Positions 42,047 through 53,100 of a DNA stretch of 64,000 bases are shown here, piece after piece. Position numbers and translations under genes: made by a program. Below the pieces are notes generated by a model. The model saw only the letters and a program-made list of their open reading frames with translations, was not told the DNA's origin and did not search any database. The stretch comes from F1-120-MAGs238 sp964484185 (GTDB taxonomy: Bacteria; Planctomycetota; Phycisphaerae; Phycisphaerales; UBA1924): contig CAZAEQ010000005.1 in the NCBI GenBank assembly GCA_964484185.1, positions 82,283 through 146,282 of the forward strand, in the 5' to 3' direction. How positions within the stretch are numbered: position 1 is the first letter of the stretch; every line of letters starts with the position of its first letter.

Positions 42047-43443
42047 ATCGCAACACACCTGCCACCGGTCTCTTGATTGGCGCACTTTGCACGATTGGTC
42101 AGTGCGCCCAGGCTCAGCAAGCCGGCACGTTTGACAAGTGGATTCGCACCTGGTCTGATGAGTTCCCAAACGCGCTCATCGATTCGACCAAGTGGAATGT
42201 CAGCAACTATGCGCCCAACAAGAACAACGAACTTGAGTACTACCACCCATCATCTGTGCGTGTGTTCGATGGAAAATTGTACCTGACATCGACTGATGTC
42301 CCGCGCAGCGGGCGCAATTACACCTCTGGCGAAGTTACGACGCTGAACAAATTCTCGCAGAAATACGGACGCATTGAAGCTCGCGCCAAACTTCCGGGGA
42401 CGCAGGGAATCTGGCCGGCGTTCTGGATGCTTCCAATAACGGGGGCATGGCCTCCCGAAATCGACATAATGGAAACTCTCGGGCATCAACCAACCATCAC
42501 ACACATGTCCCATCACTGGGGCACCGCTTCGGCGTTGCAGTCTTTCTCGCGGTCCTGGACCGGCCCGGATTTCACGCAGGGCTTTCACGAGTTTCGGGTT
42601 GATTGGTATCCCGACTCGCTTCAATGGCAAGTTGATGGCGTGCAGCGAGCGACCCACAGTATCGCTGTGCCGCAGGAACCGATGTACATCATCTTGAACA
42701 CCGCGGTCGGCGGCAACTGGCCTGGTAATCCCAATGGCTCGACCGTGTTCCCGCAGCGCTACGAGATCGATTGGGTCCGTGTGTACAAGTGTCTTCTCAA
42801 CAGCAGCTTTGATCAGTACGGTCCATCCGGCAATCAGGCGTTGTGGAGCTGGACGACGTTTTCTAATGTCTACGCCGATGCGAACTATCCGCGCACTGGC
42901 ACACGTGCGTTAAAAATGTTTGGCCCGTTCTCCGGTTCACCAAACTCGAGCTACGTGTATCAAGACTTCCCCGCCAGGCCCGGCGAGAGTTTCCGCGCAA
43001 GTGCGTATTTCCAGAACCGCAATGAAGACCCGATGGCAGGGGCCAATGTCGCGTATCTCAACATTGAGTGGCGTGCAGCTGATGGATCACTGATTTCATC
43101 TGTGGGGATCAATGCGTTGAATGCAAGCTCGCCGCGAAACGTGTATACAAAGAAGACCGTTGATGGCATCGCTCCTGCCAACACGGCTACAGCGCGCATG
43201 GCGATTGTCTTCCATCAGCCTGCCAGTACCGCCGGCGCGGCTTTCATCGACGATGCTGAGTTCGGATATTTCACACCTTGCCGCGCTGACTTCAATCAAG
43301 ATAGCGACACCGATTTCTTCGACTATCTCGACTTCGTGGACGCCTTCAGCTCTCAGGCACCCGAAGCCGACTTCAATGCCGACGGGGCTATCGACTTCTT
43401 TGACTATCTCGATTTTGTCGATGCTTTCAGCATTGGCTGCTGA
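42043..43443 (+). CDS. Secreted GH16 endo-beta-1,3(4)-glucanase with CBM and GC-type dockerin
   Basis: A 466-residue exported enzyme. The signal peptide ends at CAQAQ. The GH16 domain (about 30-250) has the catalytic motif PEIDIMETLG with nucleophile Glu139, Asp141 and acid/base Glu144; the GH16 form with Met (ExDxME) is common in laminarinases and lichenases. A CBM-like jelly roll (about 255-410) matches that of the small protein at 36714. The twin dockerin starts CRADFNQDSDTDFF and ends SIGC. The ATG overlaps the GH1 stop (ATGA), with AGGGG upstream. Laminarin is the likeliest substrate; lichenan or agar-type galactans remain possible. Confidence 0.9.
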   Translation: MNRNTPATGLLIGALCTIGQCAQAQQAGTFDKWIRTWSDEFPNALIDSTKWNVSNYAPNKNNELEYYHPSSVRVFDGKLYLTSTDVPRSGRNYTSGEVTTLNKFSQKYGRIEARAKLPGTQGIWPAFWMLPITGAWPPEIDIMETLGHQPTITHMSHHWGTASALQSFSRSWTGPDFTQGFHEFRVDWYPDSLQWQVDGVQRATHSIAVPQEPMYIILNTAVGGNWPGNPNGSTVFPQRYEIDWVRVYKCLLNSSFDQYGPSGNQALWSWTTFSNVYADANYPRTGTRALKMFGPFSGSPNSSYVYQDFPARPGESFRASAYFQNRNEDPMAGANVAYLNIEWRAADGSLISSVGINALNASSPRNVYTKKTVDGIAPANTATARMAIVFHQPASTAGAAFIDDAEFGYFTPCRADFNQDSDTDFFDYLDFVDAFSSQAPEADFNADGAIDFFDYLDFVDAFSIGC

Positions 43444-43465
43444 AGCAGGAGTCAAAATGACAGTC

Positions 43466-43489
43466 CGGCCACGTGCTGCGGGCCGTTTT
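43466..43489 (+). terminator. Terminator candidate at the end of the glucan operon
   Basis: A 5-bp G+C stem (CGGCC, 43466-43470, with GGCCG, 43481-43485), a 10-base loop and TTTT. It lies just after the GH16 stop and before the first sigma factor gene. Confidence 0.4.
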
Positions 43490-43573
43490 ATCGCCCCGCC
43501 CTGATATTGCATCCTGTGGTACACTCTCCACTGGCGGCAGCCGTGGCTCTATTTCGCCTCGGTTGAAATCACC

Positions 43574-44191
43574 ATGAGCTTGGATCAAAGTAACAACTCT
43601 CAAACGCCAGAACCACACGGAGATGTCACATTGGTCCTTGGCGCCATCAGCCGCGGCGAGGTTGGCGCAGCCGAAAAGCTCCTGCCGCTGGTATACGAGG
43701 AACTTCGCCGCATCGCCCGTGCTCGAGTGGCGCAGGAATCTCCCGGCCTTACATTGCAACCCACGGCCCTGGTTCACGAGGCCTATCTGCGCCTCCTGGG
43801 TAATAGCAATGTGCAGTTTGAGAATCACGCTCATTTCTTTGGCGCCGCGGCCATCGCCATGCGTCGAATCCTGATCGAACGCGCCCGTCGCAAGCGCACT
43901 GTGCGGCAATCCATCGATCAGTATCAGCAGCTTGAAGAGCCAAGCGCTGCAACCGATATCGAATCGATCGATCTGATCAGTCTGGATCAAGCTCTTGACA
44001 AGCTCTCGAATGAACCAGGAAGGTTGACTGAAGTCGTTCATCTCCGATTCTTTGCTGGCCTTTCAGTGGAGCAGACCGCCGCGGTGATGGGGGTTTCACC
44101 ACGCACTATCAAGCGCGACTGGAACTTTGCCCGAGCCTGGCTCCGCGATGAAATGAGCAAGTACACAGATCAGAGCGCTGGAGATAATTGA
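43574..44191 (+). CDS. ECF sigma factor paired with Ser/Thr kinase (pair 1)
   Basis: A 205-residue alternative sigma factor of the kinase-linked ECF type common in Planctomycetes. The region-2 part has LQPTALVHEAYLRLLG and HFFGAAAIAMRRILIERARRK; the region-4 helix-turn-helix is LSVEQTAAVMGVSPRTIKRDW. It would direct RNA polymerase to a small regulon. The Ser/Thr kinase gene begins two bases after its stop, so the two are made together, and the kinase probably controls the factor by phosphorylation (inference). No anti-sigma gene is nearby. A TACACT box lies 49 bases upstream (43520-43525). Confidence 0.9.
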   Translation: MSLDQSNNSQTPEPHGDVTLVLGAISRGEVGAAEKLLPLVYEELRRIARARVAQESPGLTLQPTALVHEAYLRLLGNSNVQFENHAHFFGAAAIAMRRILIERARRKRTVRQSIDQYQQLEEPSAATDIESIDLISLDQALDKLSNEPGRLTEVVHLRFFAGLSVEQTAAVMGVSPRTIKRDWNFARAWLRDEMSKYTDQSAGDN

Positions 44192-44192
44192 C

Positions 44193-47033
44193 GTGGACAG
44201 TCTGCAAGCTGCCAAAGTGCGAGAACTTTTCGATGCCGCCAGTGAGTTGCCGCTGCCCGACCGCGCGGGGTTTCTGGCGCAGCACTGCTCAGACCCAGTG
44301 ATCCGAGAGCGCGTCGAAGTACTTCTGGCCTCACATGACGCCGCGGAGAAGTTTCTCAGTACTCCCGCAGCGGATTTGACAGCGCTCCGTACATTCGCGT
44401 CCGATCCTGAAGCGCGGACAGAGGGGCCCGACCCACTTTTGAACTTCACACTTGGGCAATACAAGATCACGGGAGTTCTAGGCGCTGGCGGCATGGGAGT
44501 CGTTTACCGCGCTGAGCAACACGGAACTCAGCGTCCTGTCGCTGTGAAGGTCATCCGCTCAACGTTCGCCGATCCCGGTTTGCTGAGACGGTTCAGCAAG
44601 GAATCACTTGTCCTGGGTCGACTCAAACACGCTGGTATCGCCCAGATTTATGAAGCAGGGACCGCACCCGGCCCCGATGGGCGAGAGGTCCCGTTCTTTG
44701 CGATGGAATTCGTCGCAGGCCGGGCCTTGCTGGAATTCGGTTCAACAATCGGTTTGCGTGAAAAGCTCGAGCTGTTCGCAAGGATCTGTGATGCCGTCAA
44801 TCACGCCCACCAAAAGGGCGTCATTCACCGCGACCTCAAGCCTTCCAACATTCTCATTGAAGAGGATTCAACAAGTGCAACTGGCGCGACTGGCTTCACA
44901 CATTCTTCGACGTTTGGACCGCAACCAAAAATTCTCGACTTCGGCGTGGCCCGACTGACTGACCTGGATGCCGCCGCGGCAACCATGCAGACAGATGTTG
45001 GTCAGGTCATCGGCACGCTTGCGTATATGAGTCCGGAGCAGATCCGCGGCGAATCAGATCGGCTCGACACACGTTCCGACATTTACGCGCTTGGCGTCAT
45101 TCTTTGCGAGTTGCTCACGGGGCAGCTTCCTTATGCTGTCAAAGGAAAGCCGCTCGCGCAGGCCGCGAGGATCATCGGCGAAGATGATCCGACTCTCAGC
45201 TACTCAAGTTCGAGATCGATCAAGGGTGATGTCGAGACCATCATTCTGAAAGCGCTCGCCAAGGAACCGGAACGTCGCTATCAATCGGCGGCGGAGTTCT
45301 CTGCGGATATCCGCCGCTATCTCGCTGATCAGCCCATCGTTGCCCGGCCCGCAACAGCGACGTATCAACTCCGCAAGTTTGCCAGCCGCAATAAAGCTCT
45401 TGTTGGCGGCATCATCGTCACCATTGTGGTGTTGACTATGGGGATCGTCGGCACCAGCGTCGGAATGGTACAGGCCCGCGAAGCCCAGAAACTTGCGGTG
45501 AAACGCGAGGAAAAAGCTACACTTGAGGCCCGCAAAGCAACACGCGCGATTGACTTTCTGGTTGGCATGCTTACTTCAGCCGATCCAGATCGTCAGGCAG
45601 GGCGCGAGGTCACCGTGCGAGAGTTGCTCGATTCCGCGAGCACGGGTGTTGATCAGGAATTGAAAGATGAGCCTGAGATTCGGCGCACCCTGCACGACGC
45701 CATTGAACGCACCTATCGCGCGATCGGAACGCCCGACAAGTCGCTTCAGCATATTGAAGAAGTGAAGAAGATTACCAGTTCGCTTGAAGGCGAAACGAGC
45801 ATTGAGTATGCATTCGCATTACATGAGCAAGCCCTTTCGCTCAATGATGCGGGCGACTGGAAAGCCTCGCGTGACATCGCTACACAGGCTCTGACGTTGC
45901 TTGAAGCCAAATTGCCACCTGGAGATATCCGGCTTGCTGCGGTGTGTTCAACGATTTGCGGAAGTCACTTGAGTCTTGGCGAGATGCAGGCGGCCGAGGA
46001 GTTCGCACGCAGGGGCTATACGCTCGCGACCGATGCCGCGAGTCAGGCAGAAATCGCGACGACTGCAACGCTTCTTGTGGAAGTGATGGAGCGAAAAGGC
46101 GGCAAAGACATCGCGGCGGAGATTGAAGAGAAATACAAGCTCATCATCGACATCAGCACGAAACTGCATGGGCTCGGGCATTCAAAGACCACGGCCATTC
46201 GAAGCAAGTATGCCTATTTTCTTGGAAATCAGCAGCGCGATGCTGAAGCAGTACAGTTGTTCAACGAGGTCATTGCGGCGTATACAAAGCTCTACGGGGC
46301 CTCTGATCGCCGCACCCTTGATGCGTTGTCCAACTTGTCTACCAGTCTTGTGGATGTTGGCGACTTGAACGGCGCTGACGCTGCTGCTCAGAAAGCTATC
46401 GATGGTCTGCGAGTCATCGCGCCCGAATCCGCAGATCTTGCATCCGCAATCGGCGCGAGAGGCGGAATCGCCGCTCGCCGCAAAGACTTCGCCCTTGCCG
46501 AAGAGTGTCATCGCGAGGCGCTGCGCATTCGACTTGTCAGAGGATCTGTGAATACGACTACCTCCATGGCGAACCTGGCCAGCGCGCTTCGAGCGCAGGG
46601 GAAGTACGCGGAAGCGGCTGACTACTCGCTTCAGGCTATCGAGCGCCGCCGCGCTGCCAATGCCCTTATGACCGATTTTGGTGTCATGCTTAATAATCAC
46701 GGCGACATTCTCAGCTTTCTCGGGAAGGACGAAGAGGCCGAGAAGTATTTCAAAGATTCGCTTGCGTTCGATCTGGAGAAACGGCCGGGCAATCCTGCCA
46801 ACGCACTCAACATGCGTACATACGCGGTATTTCTGCAGAAACGCGGCCGCTATTCCGAAGCCGAACCGCTCGCCCGCGCGGCCTATGACCTCACTGTCAA
46901 GCTCACAAAGGCCCAGCGCGCTCGCGTCGTCGATTGCTTGATAGCAGTGCTTGAAAGTGTTGGCAAGAACGATGAGGCCATGTCGCTCCGCGCTGAGTAT
47001 GACCTGTCAGCTGCTCCTCATGTTACAAAGTAA
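44193..47033 (+). CDS. Membrane Ser/Thr protein kinase with TPR sensor region (pair 1)
   Basis: A 946-residue kinase. A short N-terminal domain (about residues 1-75, shared with the kinase at 55520) precedes the kinase domain (about 88-375): glycine loop GAGGMGVVYRAE, Lys in VAVKVIR, HRDLKPSNIL, DFGVARL and GTLAYMSPEQIRG. One membrane helix (about 403-425, ALVGGIIVTIVVLTMGIVG) leads to an extracytoplasmic part with tetratricopeptide-type helical repeats. The GTG start has GGAG ten bases upstream. All active residues are present. It lies two bases after the ECF sigma gene, its probable target; the signal read by the TPR region is unknown. Confidence 0.92.
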   Translation: MDSLQAAKVRELFDAASELPLPDRAGFLAQHCSDPVIRERVEVLLASHDAAEKFLSTPAADLTALRTFASDPEARTEGPDPLLNFTLGQYKITGVLGAGGMGVVYRAEQHGTQRPVAVKVIRSTFADPGLLRRFSKESLVLGRLKHAGIAQIYEAGTAPGPDGREVPFFAMEFVAGRALLEFGSTIGLREKLELFARICDAVNHAHQKGVIHRDLKPSNILIEEDSTSATGATGFTHSSTFGPQPKILDFGVARLTDLDAAAATMQTDVGQVIGTLAYMSPEQIRGESDRLDTRSDIYALGVILCELLTGQLPYAVKGKPLAQAARIIGEDDPTLSYSSSRSIKGDVETIILKALAKEPERRYQSAAEFSADIRRYLADQPIVARPATATYQLRKFASRNKALVGGIIVTIVVLTMGIVGTSVGMVQAREAQKLAVKREEKATLEARKATRAIDFLVGMLTSADPDRQAGREVTVRELLDSASTGVDQELKDEPEIRRTLHDAIERTYRAIGTPDKSLQHIEEVKKITSSLEGETSIEYAFALHEQALSLNDAGDWKASRDIATQALTLLEAKLPPGDIRLAAVCSTICGSHLSLGEMQAAEEFARRGYTLATDAASQAEIATTATLLVEVMERKGGKDIAAEIEEKYKLIIDISTKLHGLGHSKTTAIRSKYAYFLGNQQRDAEAVQLFNEVIAAYTKLYGASDRRTLDALSNLSTSLVDVGDLNGADAAAQKAIDGLRVIAPESADLASAIGARGGIAARRKDFALAEECHREALRIRLVRGSVNTTTSMANLASALRAQGKYAEAADYSLQAIERRRAANALMTDFGVMLNNHGDILSFLGKDEEAEKYFKDSLAFDLEKRPGNPANALNMRTYAVFLQKRGRYSEAEPLARAAYDLTVKLTKAQRARVVDCLIAVLESVGKNDEAMSLRAEYDLSAAPHVTK

Positions 47034-47191
47034 GCATTGGCCCGCGAGCTTCATGTAGTCCGATAACTACGCTTAACGAGCTGCGCTGAAATATCGAAAA
47101 CCGTGAGCGAATCGCGTCCCCACTTTGGACCTGCTCTCGCATGTACTTCCATTAGAAGTTTGTCCGCAGATTTCATACTGGAGGTTTCTCA

Positions 47192-50047
47192 ATGCTTCGT
47201 TCATCGAATTCGGGTCGTGTTTTCGCTTTGGCCGGACTCGCAATTGCTTCTGCGGCATTTGGCACTACACGGAGCTGGCTCAACGCGGGCGGCGGCCTTC
47301 TTTCGACAGCTGCAAATTGGAGTCCGGCGGGCCTGCCGGTTGCCGCGGATGTGCTTAATTTCAACCTTGGTGGGGCGGCCGTGATCTCGTTTGATGTAGG
47401 AACGGTTGCGCAGGACAACTTTGGAGCCGGGACCTGGAATATTACAGCGCCTGCTCCGCATACAGCGACTGCGCAGATTGCTGTGGGGCTGGGCGGGGCA
47501 AGCGCGAGCACTGTCAATCTGGTTGGCGGCTCATTCGTGTGTGGCGGAACCATTGGCGTCGGCTCAAACAACGCAGGGACCCTGAATGTAACTGGTCCGA
47601 CGTCATCGCTCACCGGCACAAATACTGCGGGCCTGCTTCGAGTGGGAAATTCAGGTGCTGGGCTCAGCTCAACCATGAACATTCTCAATGGTGGTCTGAC
47701 GCAGATCGCGGGAGGTGTTTCTGTTGGTGCCTTTGGCGGCTCGCAGGGAACGCTGCTGGTCTCAGGCGTCAATGGTACAACACATTCAAGCCTTGTCACG
47801 ACTGATGCAAGCGCGGGCGACATTACCCTGGGCACACTGGGGAATGGAATCATGACTGTAACTGCTGGCGGTCATGTTACGTGCGCGGATGACTTCAATG
47901 TCGCTCCGAACGCAGCTTTTACAGGCGTCCTTAATGTTGGCACTGGTCTGGTTTCAACCGTTGATATTGCGGGTGATCTGCTCATTTCAAATAATGCAAC
48001 CGCACTGGCGGCGGGCACGGGCACTCTGAGTGTTTCCGCTGCTGGAGACATTGAAGTGCAGGGAACCACGCGGGTTGGCGATGTACATGGTGGCTTGGGA
48101 ACCTTTAGTATCACAGGTGGAAATCTGGACACCCGTGGTCTGACGATCGATCCGGCGAACGGTGTGCTTCAGCACAGCAATGGTAACCTCACCGTTCGCA
48201 ATGCTCCCTTTGTGCCTGCGACGCCGGGGCTCACGGTCAATGGCGCACTTGCGGGCGATATTCCCGTGATGGATCTCACTGACGGAGCGACTTTGACTAC
48301 AAGCGCTGCAATCGTCGCAGGGTCAACCAATCAGGGGCGGATGACAGTACGCGGAAACGGTGCAGTTATTACTCCGGGTGCGGGAAGCGGCATTATTCTG
48401 GGCGAATCGCCCGGTGGTTCTGGGCGGCTTACCGCAAGAACTTTCGGTCGAGTTGAAAATCCGGGTGCCACCCTTTTGATTGTCGGCCAGAACGGATCGG
48501 GTGTACTCGATATCCAGTCCAACGGAACAGTTGAAGCAACCACCTGTGACCTGGGAGCGCAGGCTGGTTCCAGCGGCGTTGCAACGGTCGATGGCTCGGG
48601 CGCTTTGCTTGACCTTTCAGCGAACCTGTTCATTGGTGGCACCAGTGCCGCTGGCGGATCGGGCGCAATGACAATCAGCAACGGAGGCGTGGTTTCTGCA
48701 GGCGTTGATGTCATTATTCACTCAAGTGGAAACCTGACAATGAACAACGGAACGCTCAATGCGGGAGGAACGGTGAGTTTCCGCAATTCCGCCAGTACAT
48801 TGACCAATAGCACCATCAATGCAAATTTAGTACAAGTTAACAATACCGATATTTCCGCTTCCGGCGTTATTAACGCGAGATACTCTCAGACATCAGGAAC
48901 TACCAACCTGGTTGCTATTGGTTCGTTGATAATCGGCAACGCCGCCGCCGCGGATGGTGTCAATTGCTTCGGCTCAACGGATGTCGGCGTTCATTCAGTG
49001 ACATTGCTGGACAGCGGGCTGGCGCTTGCAGGCGATGTCGCCATCAACGGCGGAATTTTGACTGCCGCAAACGGCCTTCTCGTTCGCAGCAGCGACAGTC
49101 TTGTCGGTACAGGCACGATCAACGGTCCGGTCTCGAACTCGGGCACGATCAGCGCTTCGGGCACCACTGGTCTGGTCTTTAACGGTCTGGTCAGTGGAGC
49201 CGGACTTGGAGTTGGCGGCACAAGAGTTACATTCGGACCAACGGGTGGATTCACAGGCCAGGGCTCGATTAATGCCCTTGTAATTAATAATGGTGCAATC
49301 ACAGCGACTGGCAATCTCCTGCTTGGAGATGGTTCAACGACAGGTGTACAGATGCCAGGCACGCTGAATGTTGGCTTTCACCATGTGACTCTTTTTGACA
49401 GCAATGGTCTGCAGATCGGGCAATGCACCATTGGCGGCGGCAATTTGGAACTTCAAGCGACTGCGCCCAACAGCAATATGAACACTGCGTTTTCTTCTCA
49501 TCTTAGAGGCTTTGGTACGCTGACTGTGCCTGCTTTCTTTAATGTCAATGCAGGACAGATTTCTCCCGGCAATCCCGGAGCATCGGGCACGGGCGCCCTG
49601 ATCTTCACGGGAAACTATGCCCAGACGGCGGTTGGCAATGGGGCAGGTACGTTGAATATCGACATTCGCGATTCTGAAAGTGTCGATCAGCTCATAGTCG
49701 CCGGGTCAGCGCTTTGCGGTGGCACGCTGAACGTCGCCCTCGCAAATGACTTTATTCCCGTTCCCGGCACGCGATTTACGTTCCTGTCGGCGGCGTCGGT
49801 GAGTGGCGCCTTTGCGGTGGTCAACATTCCGCCTGGTTCAGTACTCCTGTACAACCCGACCAATGCTCAGATTCTTTTCCCCTGTCCTGCCGATTTCAAT
49901 CTTGATGGCACTATCGACTTCTTCGATTATCTGGATTTCGTAGATGCCTTCAGCAGCGGCGATCCATCAGCAGATTTCAACAACGACACCTCGCTCGATT
50001 TCTTCGACTATCTTGACTTTGTCGATGCGTTCAGCGCTGGTTGCTAA
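47192..50047 (+). CDS. Large beta-helix surface protein with GC-type dockerin (paralogue A)
   Basis: A 951-residue exported protein (signal peptide ending AAFG; GGAGG before the ATG). It begins with a domain common in such surface proteins (TRSWLNAGGGLLSTAANWSPAGLP), then hundreds of residues of Gly/Ser/Asn-rich beta-repeats (NNAGTLNVTGPTSS, GSGVLDIQSNGTVEATT, GSGAMTISNGGVVSAG) that probably form a right-handed beta-helix, as in autotransporter-type passenger proteins. A C-terminal beta-sandwich precedes the twin dockerin (CPADFNLDGTIDFF ... SAGC). No enzyme motif; adhesin or surface-layer-like function is probable. Its neighbour at 50110 is a paralogue. It lies between two sigma/kinase pairs. 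Confidence 0.85.
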   Translation: MLRSSNSGRVFALAGLAIASAAFGTTRSWLNAGGGLLSTAANWSPAGLPVAADVLNFNLGGAAVISFDVGTVAQDNFGAGTWNITAPAPHTATAQIAVGLGGASASTVNLVGGSFVCGGTIGVGSNNAGTLNVTGPTSSLTGTNTAGLLRVGNSGAGLSSTMNILNGGLTQIAGGVSVGAFGGSQGTLLVSGVNGTTHSSLVTTDASAGDITLGTLGNGIMTVTAGGHVTCADDFNVAPNAAFTGVLNVGTGLVSTVDIAGDLLISNNATALAAGTGTLSVSAAGDIEVQGTTRVGDVHGGLGTFSITGGNLDTRGLTIDPANGVLQHSNGNLTVRNAPFVPATPGLTVNGALAGDIPVMDLTDGATLTTSAAIVAGSTNQGRMTVRGNGAVITPGAGSGIILGESPGGSGRLTARTFGRVENPGATLLIVGQNGSGVLDIQSNGTVEATTCDLGAQAGSSGVATVDGSGALLDLSANLFIGGTSAAGGSGAMTISNGGVVSAGVDVIIHSSGNLTMNNGTLNAGGTVSFRNSASTLTNSTINANLVQVNNTDISASGVINARYSQTSGTTNLVAIGSLIIGNAAAADGVNCFGSTDVGVHSVTLLDSGLALAGDVAINGGILTAANGLLVRSSDSLVGTGTINGPVSNSGTISASGTTGLVFNGLVSGAGLGVGGTRVTFGPTGGFTGQGSINALVINNGAITATGNLLLGDGSTTGVQMPGTLNVGFHHVTLFDSNGLQIGQCTIGGGNLELQATAPNSNMNTAFSSHLRGFGTLTVPAFFNVNAGQISPGNPGASGTGALIFTGNYAQTAVGNGAGTLNIDIRDSESVDQLIVAGSALCGGTLNVALANDFIPVPGTRFTFLSAASVSGAFAVVNIPPGSVLLYNPTNAQILFPCPADFNLDGTIDFFDYLDFVDAFSSGDPSADFNNDTSLDFFDYLDFVDAFSAGC

Positions 50048-50109
50048 TCAGACGATTCGTTTAATCGAGTTTCGCAGACAAGAACCAACTACTCAGGAGC
50101 GGAAGTTCT

Positions 50110-53100
50110 ATGCACCCCGATCCCCGTCCATATCTTCGCACAGCACTCACTTTGAAATCGCTTGCAAATGTTGCAGGACTCGCCGCGGCGTGCTGCCTTT
50201 CCGTGAAATCGCAGGGACAGACACTGAGTTGGAACGCCATCGCCGGCGGATCAGCAGGAACTGCTGCTAATTGGACCCCGGCACAGGTGCCCGGCGTGGC
50301 GAATCTTCTAGTCTGGAATCTCCCCAACACTTTCACCACAACATTTCCCGGAACTGTGTCGCAGACAACATCGCACACGTTTAAGCGCGGGATCGTGACA
50401 TTGAGCATGTCATCGCCACACACCACGAGCAGCTTTGTGAGAGTGGGGGATGTATCTGGAGATTCTGCCACGACGATTCTAAGTTCCGGCACGCTTCACG
50501 CGGGTACAGGGGTCGCAGTGGGAAACGCCTCGGGCGCGGTCGGAGTACTGACGGTAGATAATGAAGGCACGCTGCTCGACACTGCTGGTGCAGGTTCAGA
50601 TATTGTGGTGGGGAACGCAGGCGATGGAACGTTTACGATTTCAGATGGCGCATCGGCTGTTGTAGCAGATGATGTGGTTATTGGAGCGGCATCGACTGCT
50701 GTGGGCCATGTGACTGTCACCGGGACTGGTGGGTTGCCGATTCCCATTCCGCCATCAACGCTTGACCTTACCGGCGCGGGCAAGGATGTGATAATTGGGC
50801 AATCGGGCGATGGGTTCCTGAGCGTGCTTTCAGGCGGGCGCGTCAATGCAGATGAGATGTTTGTCGGGCTGAATACCGGATCGAACGGGAGCGTGACGGT
50901 GGGCGGCGTCGGCGGCATACTCAATGCCACAGCGCAGATCAACGTTGCAACATCGCTTCACCTGGGCGATAACCCTGGGATCGGCCTGGGCGCCGGTTCG
51001 TCGACCTTCACGCTCAACAGTGGCGGAGTCGTGAACGTCGCCGGTTCGACGCGCATCGGTGATCCAGCGGGCGTTGGTTCAGGAACACTATCGGTGAACG
51101 GCGGCGTTTTCACAACAGGTTCGCTCATCGCGACCGATTCAGGCGGCTTTCTCAATATGTTCAACGGGCAAGTCGTGATTGACGGCGGCTCGTTCCAGCC
51201 TCGCAACGATGTGTTCAGCTTGAGCGGCAGTGCTTCGGGCTCGCCCGCGCTTGTCCTTGAGAACGGCGCATCGTGTACGCTCAGCAACAACGTCGCGCCG
51301 TTTGAGACTCTCGTCGTCGGCCAATCCAGTTCGCTCTTTGGATGCACTTTCGCCGTCTTCAACGACTCCAATCTCACCATCAGCGCGGGCGATGTGATTC
51401 TTGGAAACCTGTCGGGGAGCAATGGCCAGTTAAACGTACGAACAGGCGGCACGGTAACCACGCCAGCCAGCCGATTCCTGGTTGTTGGCGATGCCGGAGA
51501 GGGAAGCGTCTTTGTGCAGGCTGGTGCACAATTGACCTCCGGCACCGTGAACCTGGGTCGTACCAACACTGGCACAGGTCTGGTGGAAGTCAGCGGCGAT
51601 GGCTCGGTCTGGAACATCGCTGGCGCGCTGGCCATCGGGGGCACGACGGCTGGAGCATTTGGTACCGGCAGTTTCGAAATCCAGGGCGCGCCCAGCGGAT
51701 CAGTCGTGAACATCACATCCGGAGACATCCTCAACAACAGCGTCATGGTCTGGGGCACGGGCGACTCACTCACGATTGGCCCAGGCGCTGCGATGGTCTG
51801 CGATGGACATGTGCGCGTCAAAAACGGAGCAGTGTTCACGCTTGCGGGGGGCGATCTCACGTGCAACGGGCTCTTTCTGGAAGGGTCAAATTATCTGTTG
51901 AACGGTGCCTTGTCCGGAACACTGCTCATCACTAATTTGGGCGGCGCAGTTGAACTGACGGGCGACCTGACCATCACTACGAACGGTGCATTGGGCGGCT
52001 TCCTCTCGAACGATGGCTTTATCGAGGTGGGTGACCATGTCCTCTCCGTGCCATCAGCTCAATTGAACAACGCTCACATCGGGACGAGCGGAAGAATATC
52101 TGGTAGTGGTTCCGCAGGGATCGCTTCTGGCAAAACACTCTCGGGCGATGGAATCGTGAATATCCCAGTGAACAATGGCGGTTCGATTCTCTCTCAGGGT
52201 TCCGGTCTCACCTTCACCAAGATCATCTCCGGGATAGGGCAAGGAATCTCAGGCAACACCATTACCTTCGGCGATGGCGGCGGCTTCACCGGCTCTGGCG
52301 TCTTCTCCACCGGCACACCCATCACCGCTCTCGATGGCTCAGTCATCACTGCCACCGGCAACCTCACCATGGGCAGCGCTTCAAGCAGCGTCGGATTCAG
52401 CGGCGCGGCGGGTCGTATCAACGTTGGCACTCACTCTGTCACGCTCAACGACTCATCCCAAGCCGTCATCGGTGATGTCGAATTCCCAATCTTGACACCA
52501 GGATCAGCCTCGATTCGCTGCACAACCGGTCTGGGTGTGCATGGGCGCGTCTTTGGCAGCGGGATTCTTGGCGGCGATTTTGACTCCGGGGTAGTCATCT
52601 CTGGTACGCTTACCCCGGGAAACCCTGGCACGGTCGGCACCATCTCGCTCGGTGGCAACACCATTCTCAACGCGAGTTCACATATTCAACTCGACATTCT
52701 CAATGGCAATACGCATGACGTGATTAACACACTGACTCAGTCGGGCCCGAATTTCCCATTTACATTTCAGAGCAACATGACGCTGGGTGGAACTCTTGAA
52801 CTTCGCGTGAATCCGACACACACGCCCGCCCGCGGCGAAGAGCACACGATCATACTTTGCAGCGGAGCGTTCCCGTCTTCCGGGCATTTTAATAGCGCTT
52901 TCCAGACAGTCATCGCTCCTCCATACTGGCACATCGTCGAGCGCACCGCTGCATTTGGCACCGGGCCCGACCGCCTTGTTGCCATCTACTGCCCGGCAGA
53001 TTTCAACGGCGATGGCACAGTCGATTTCTTCGACTACCTCGATTTCGTCGACGCCTTCAGCGCCAACGCCGCAAGTGCGGACTTCAATATTGACGGCACC

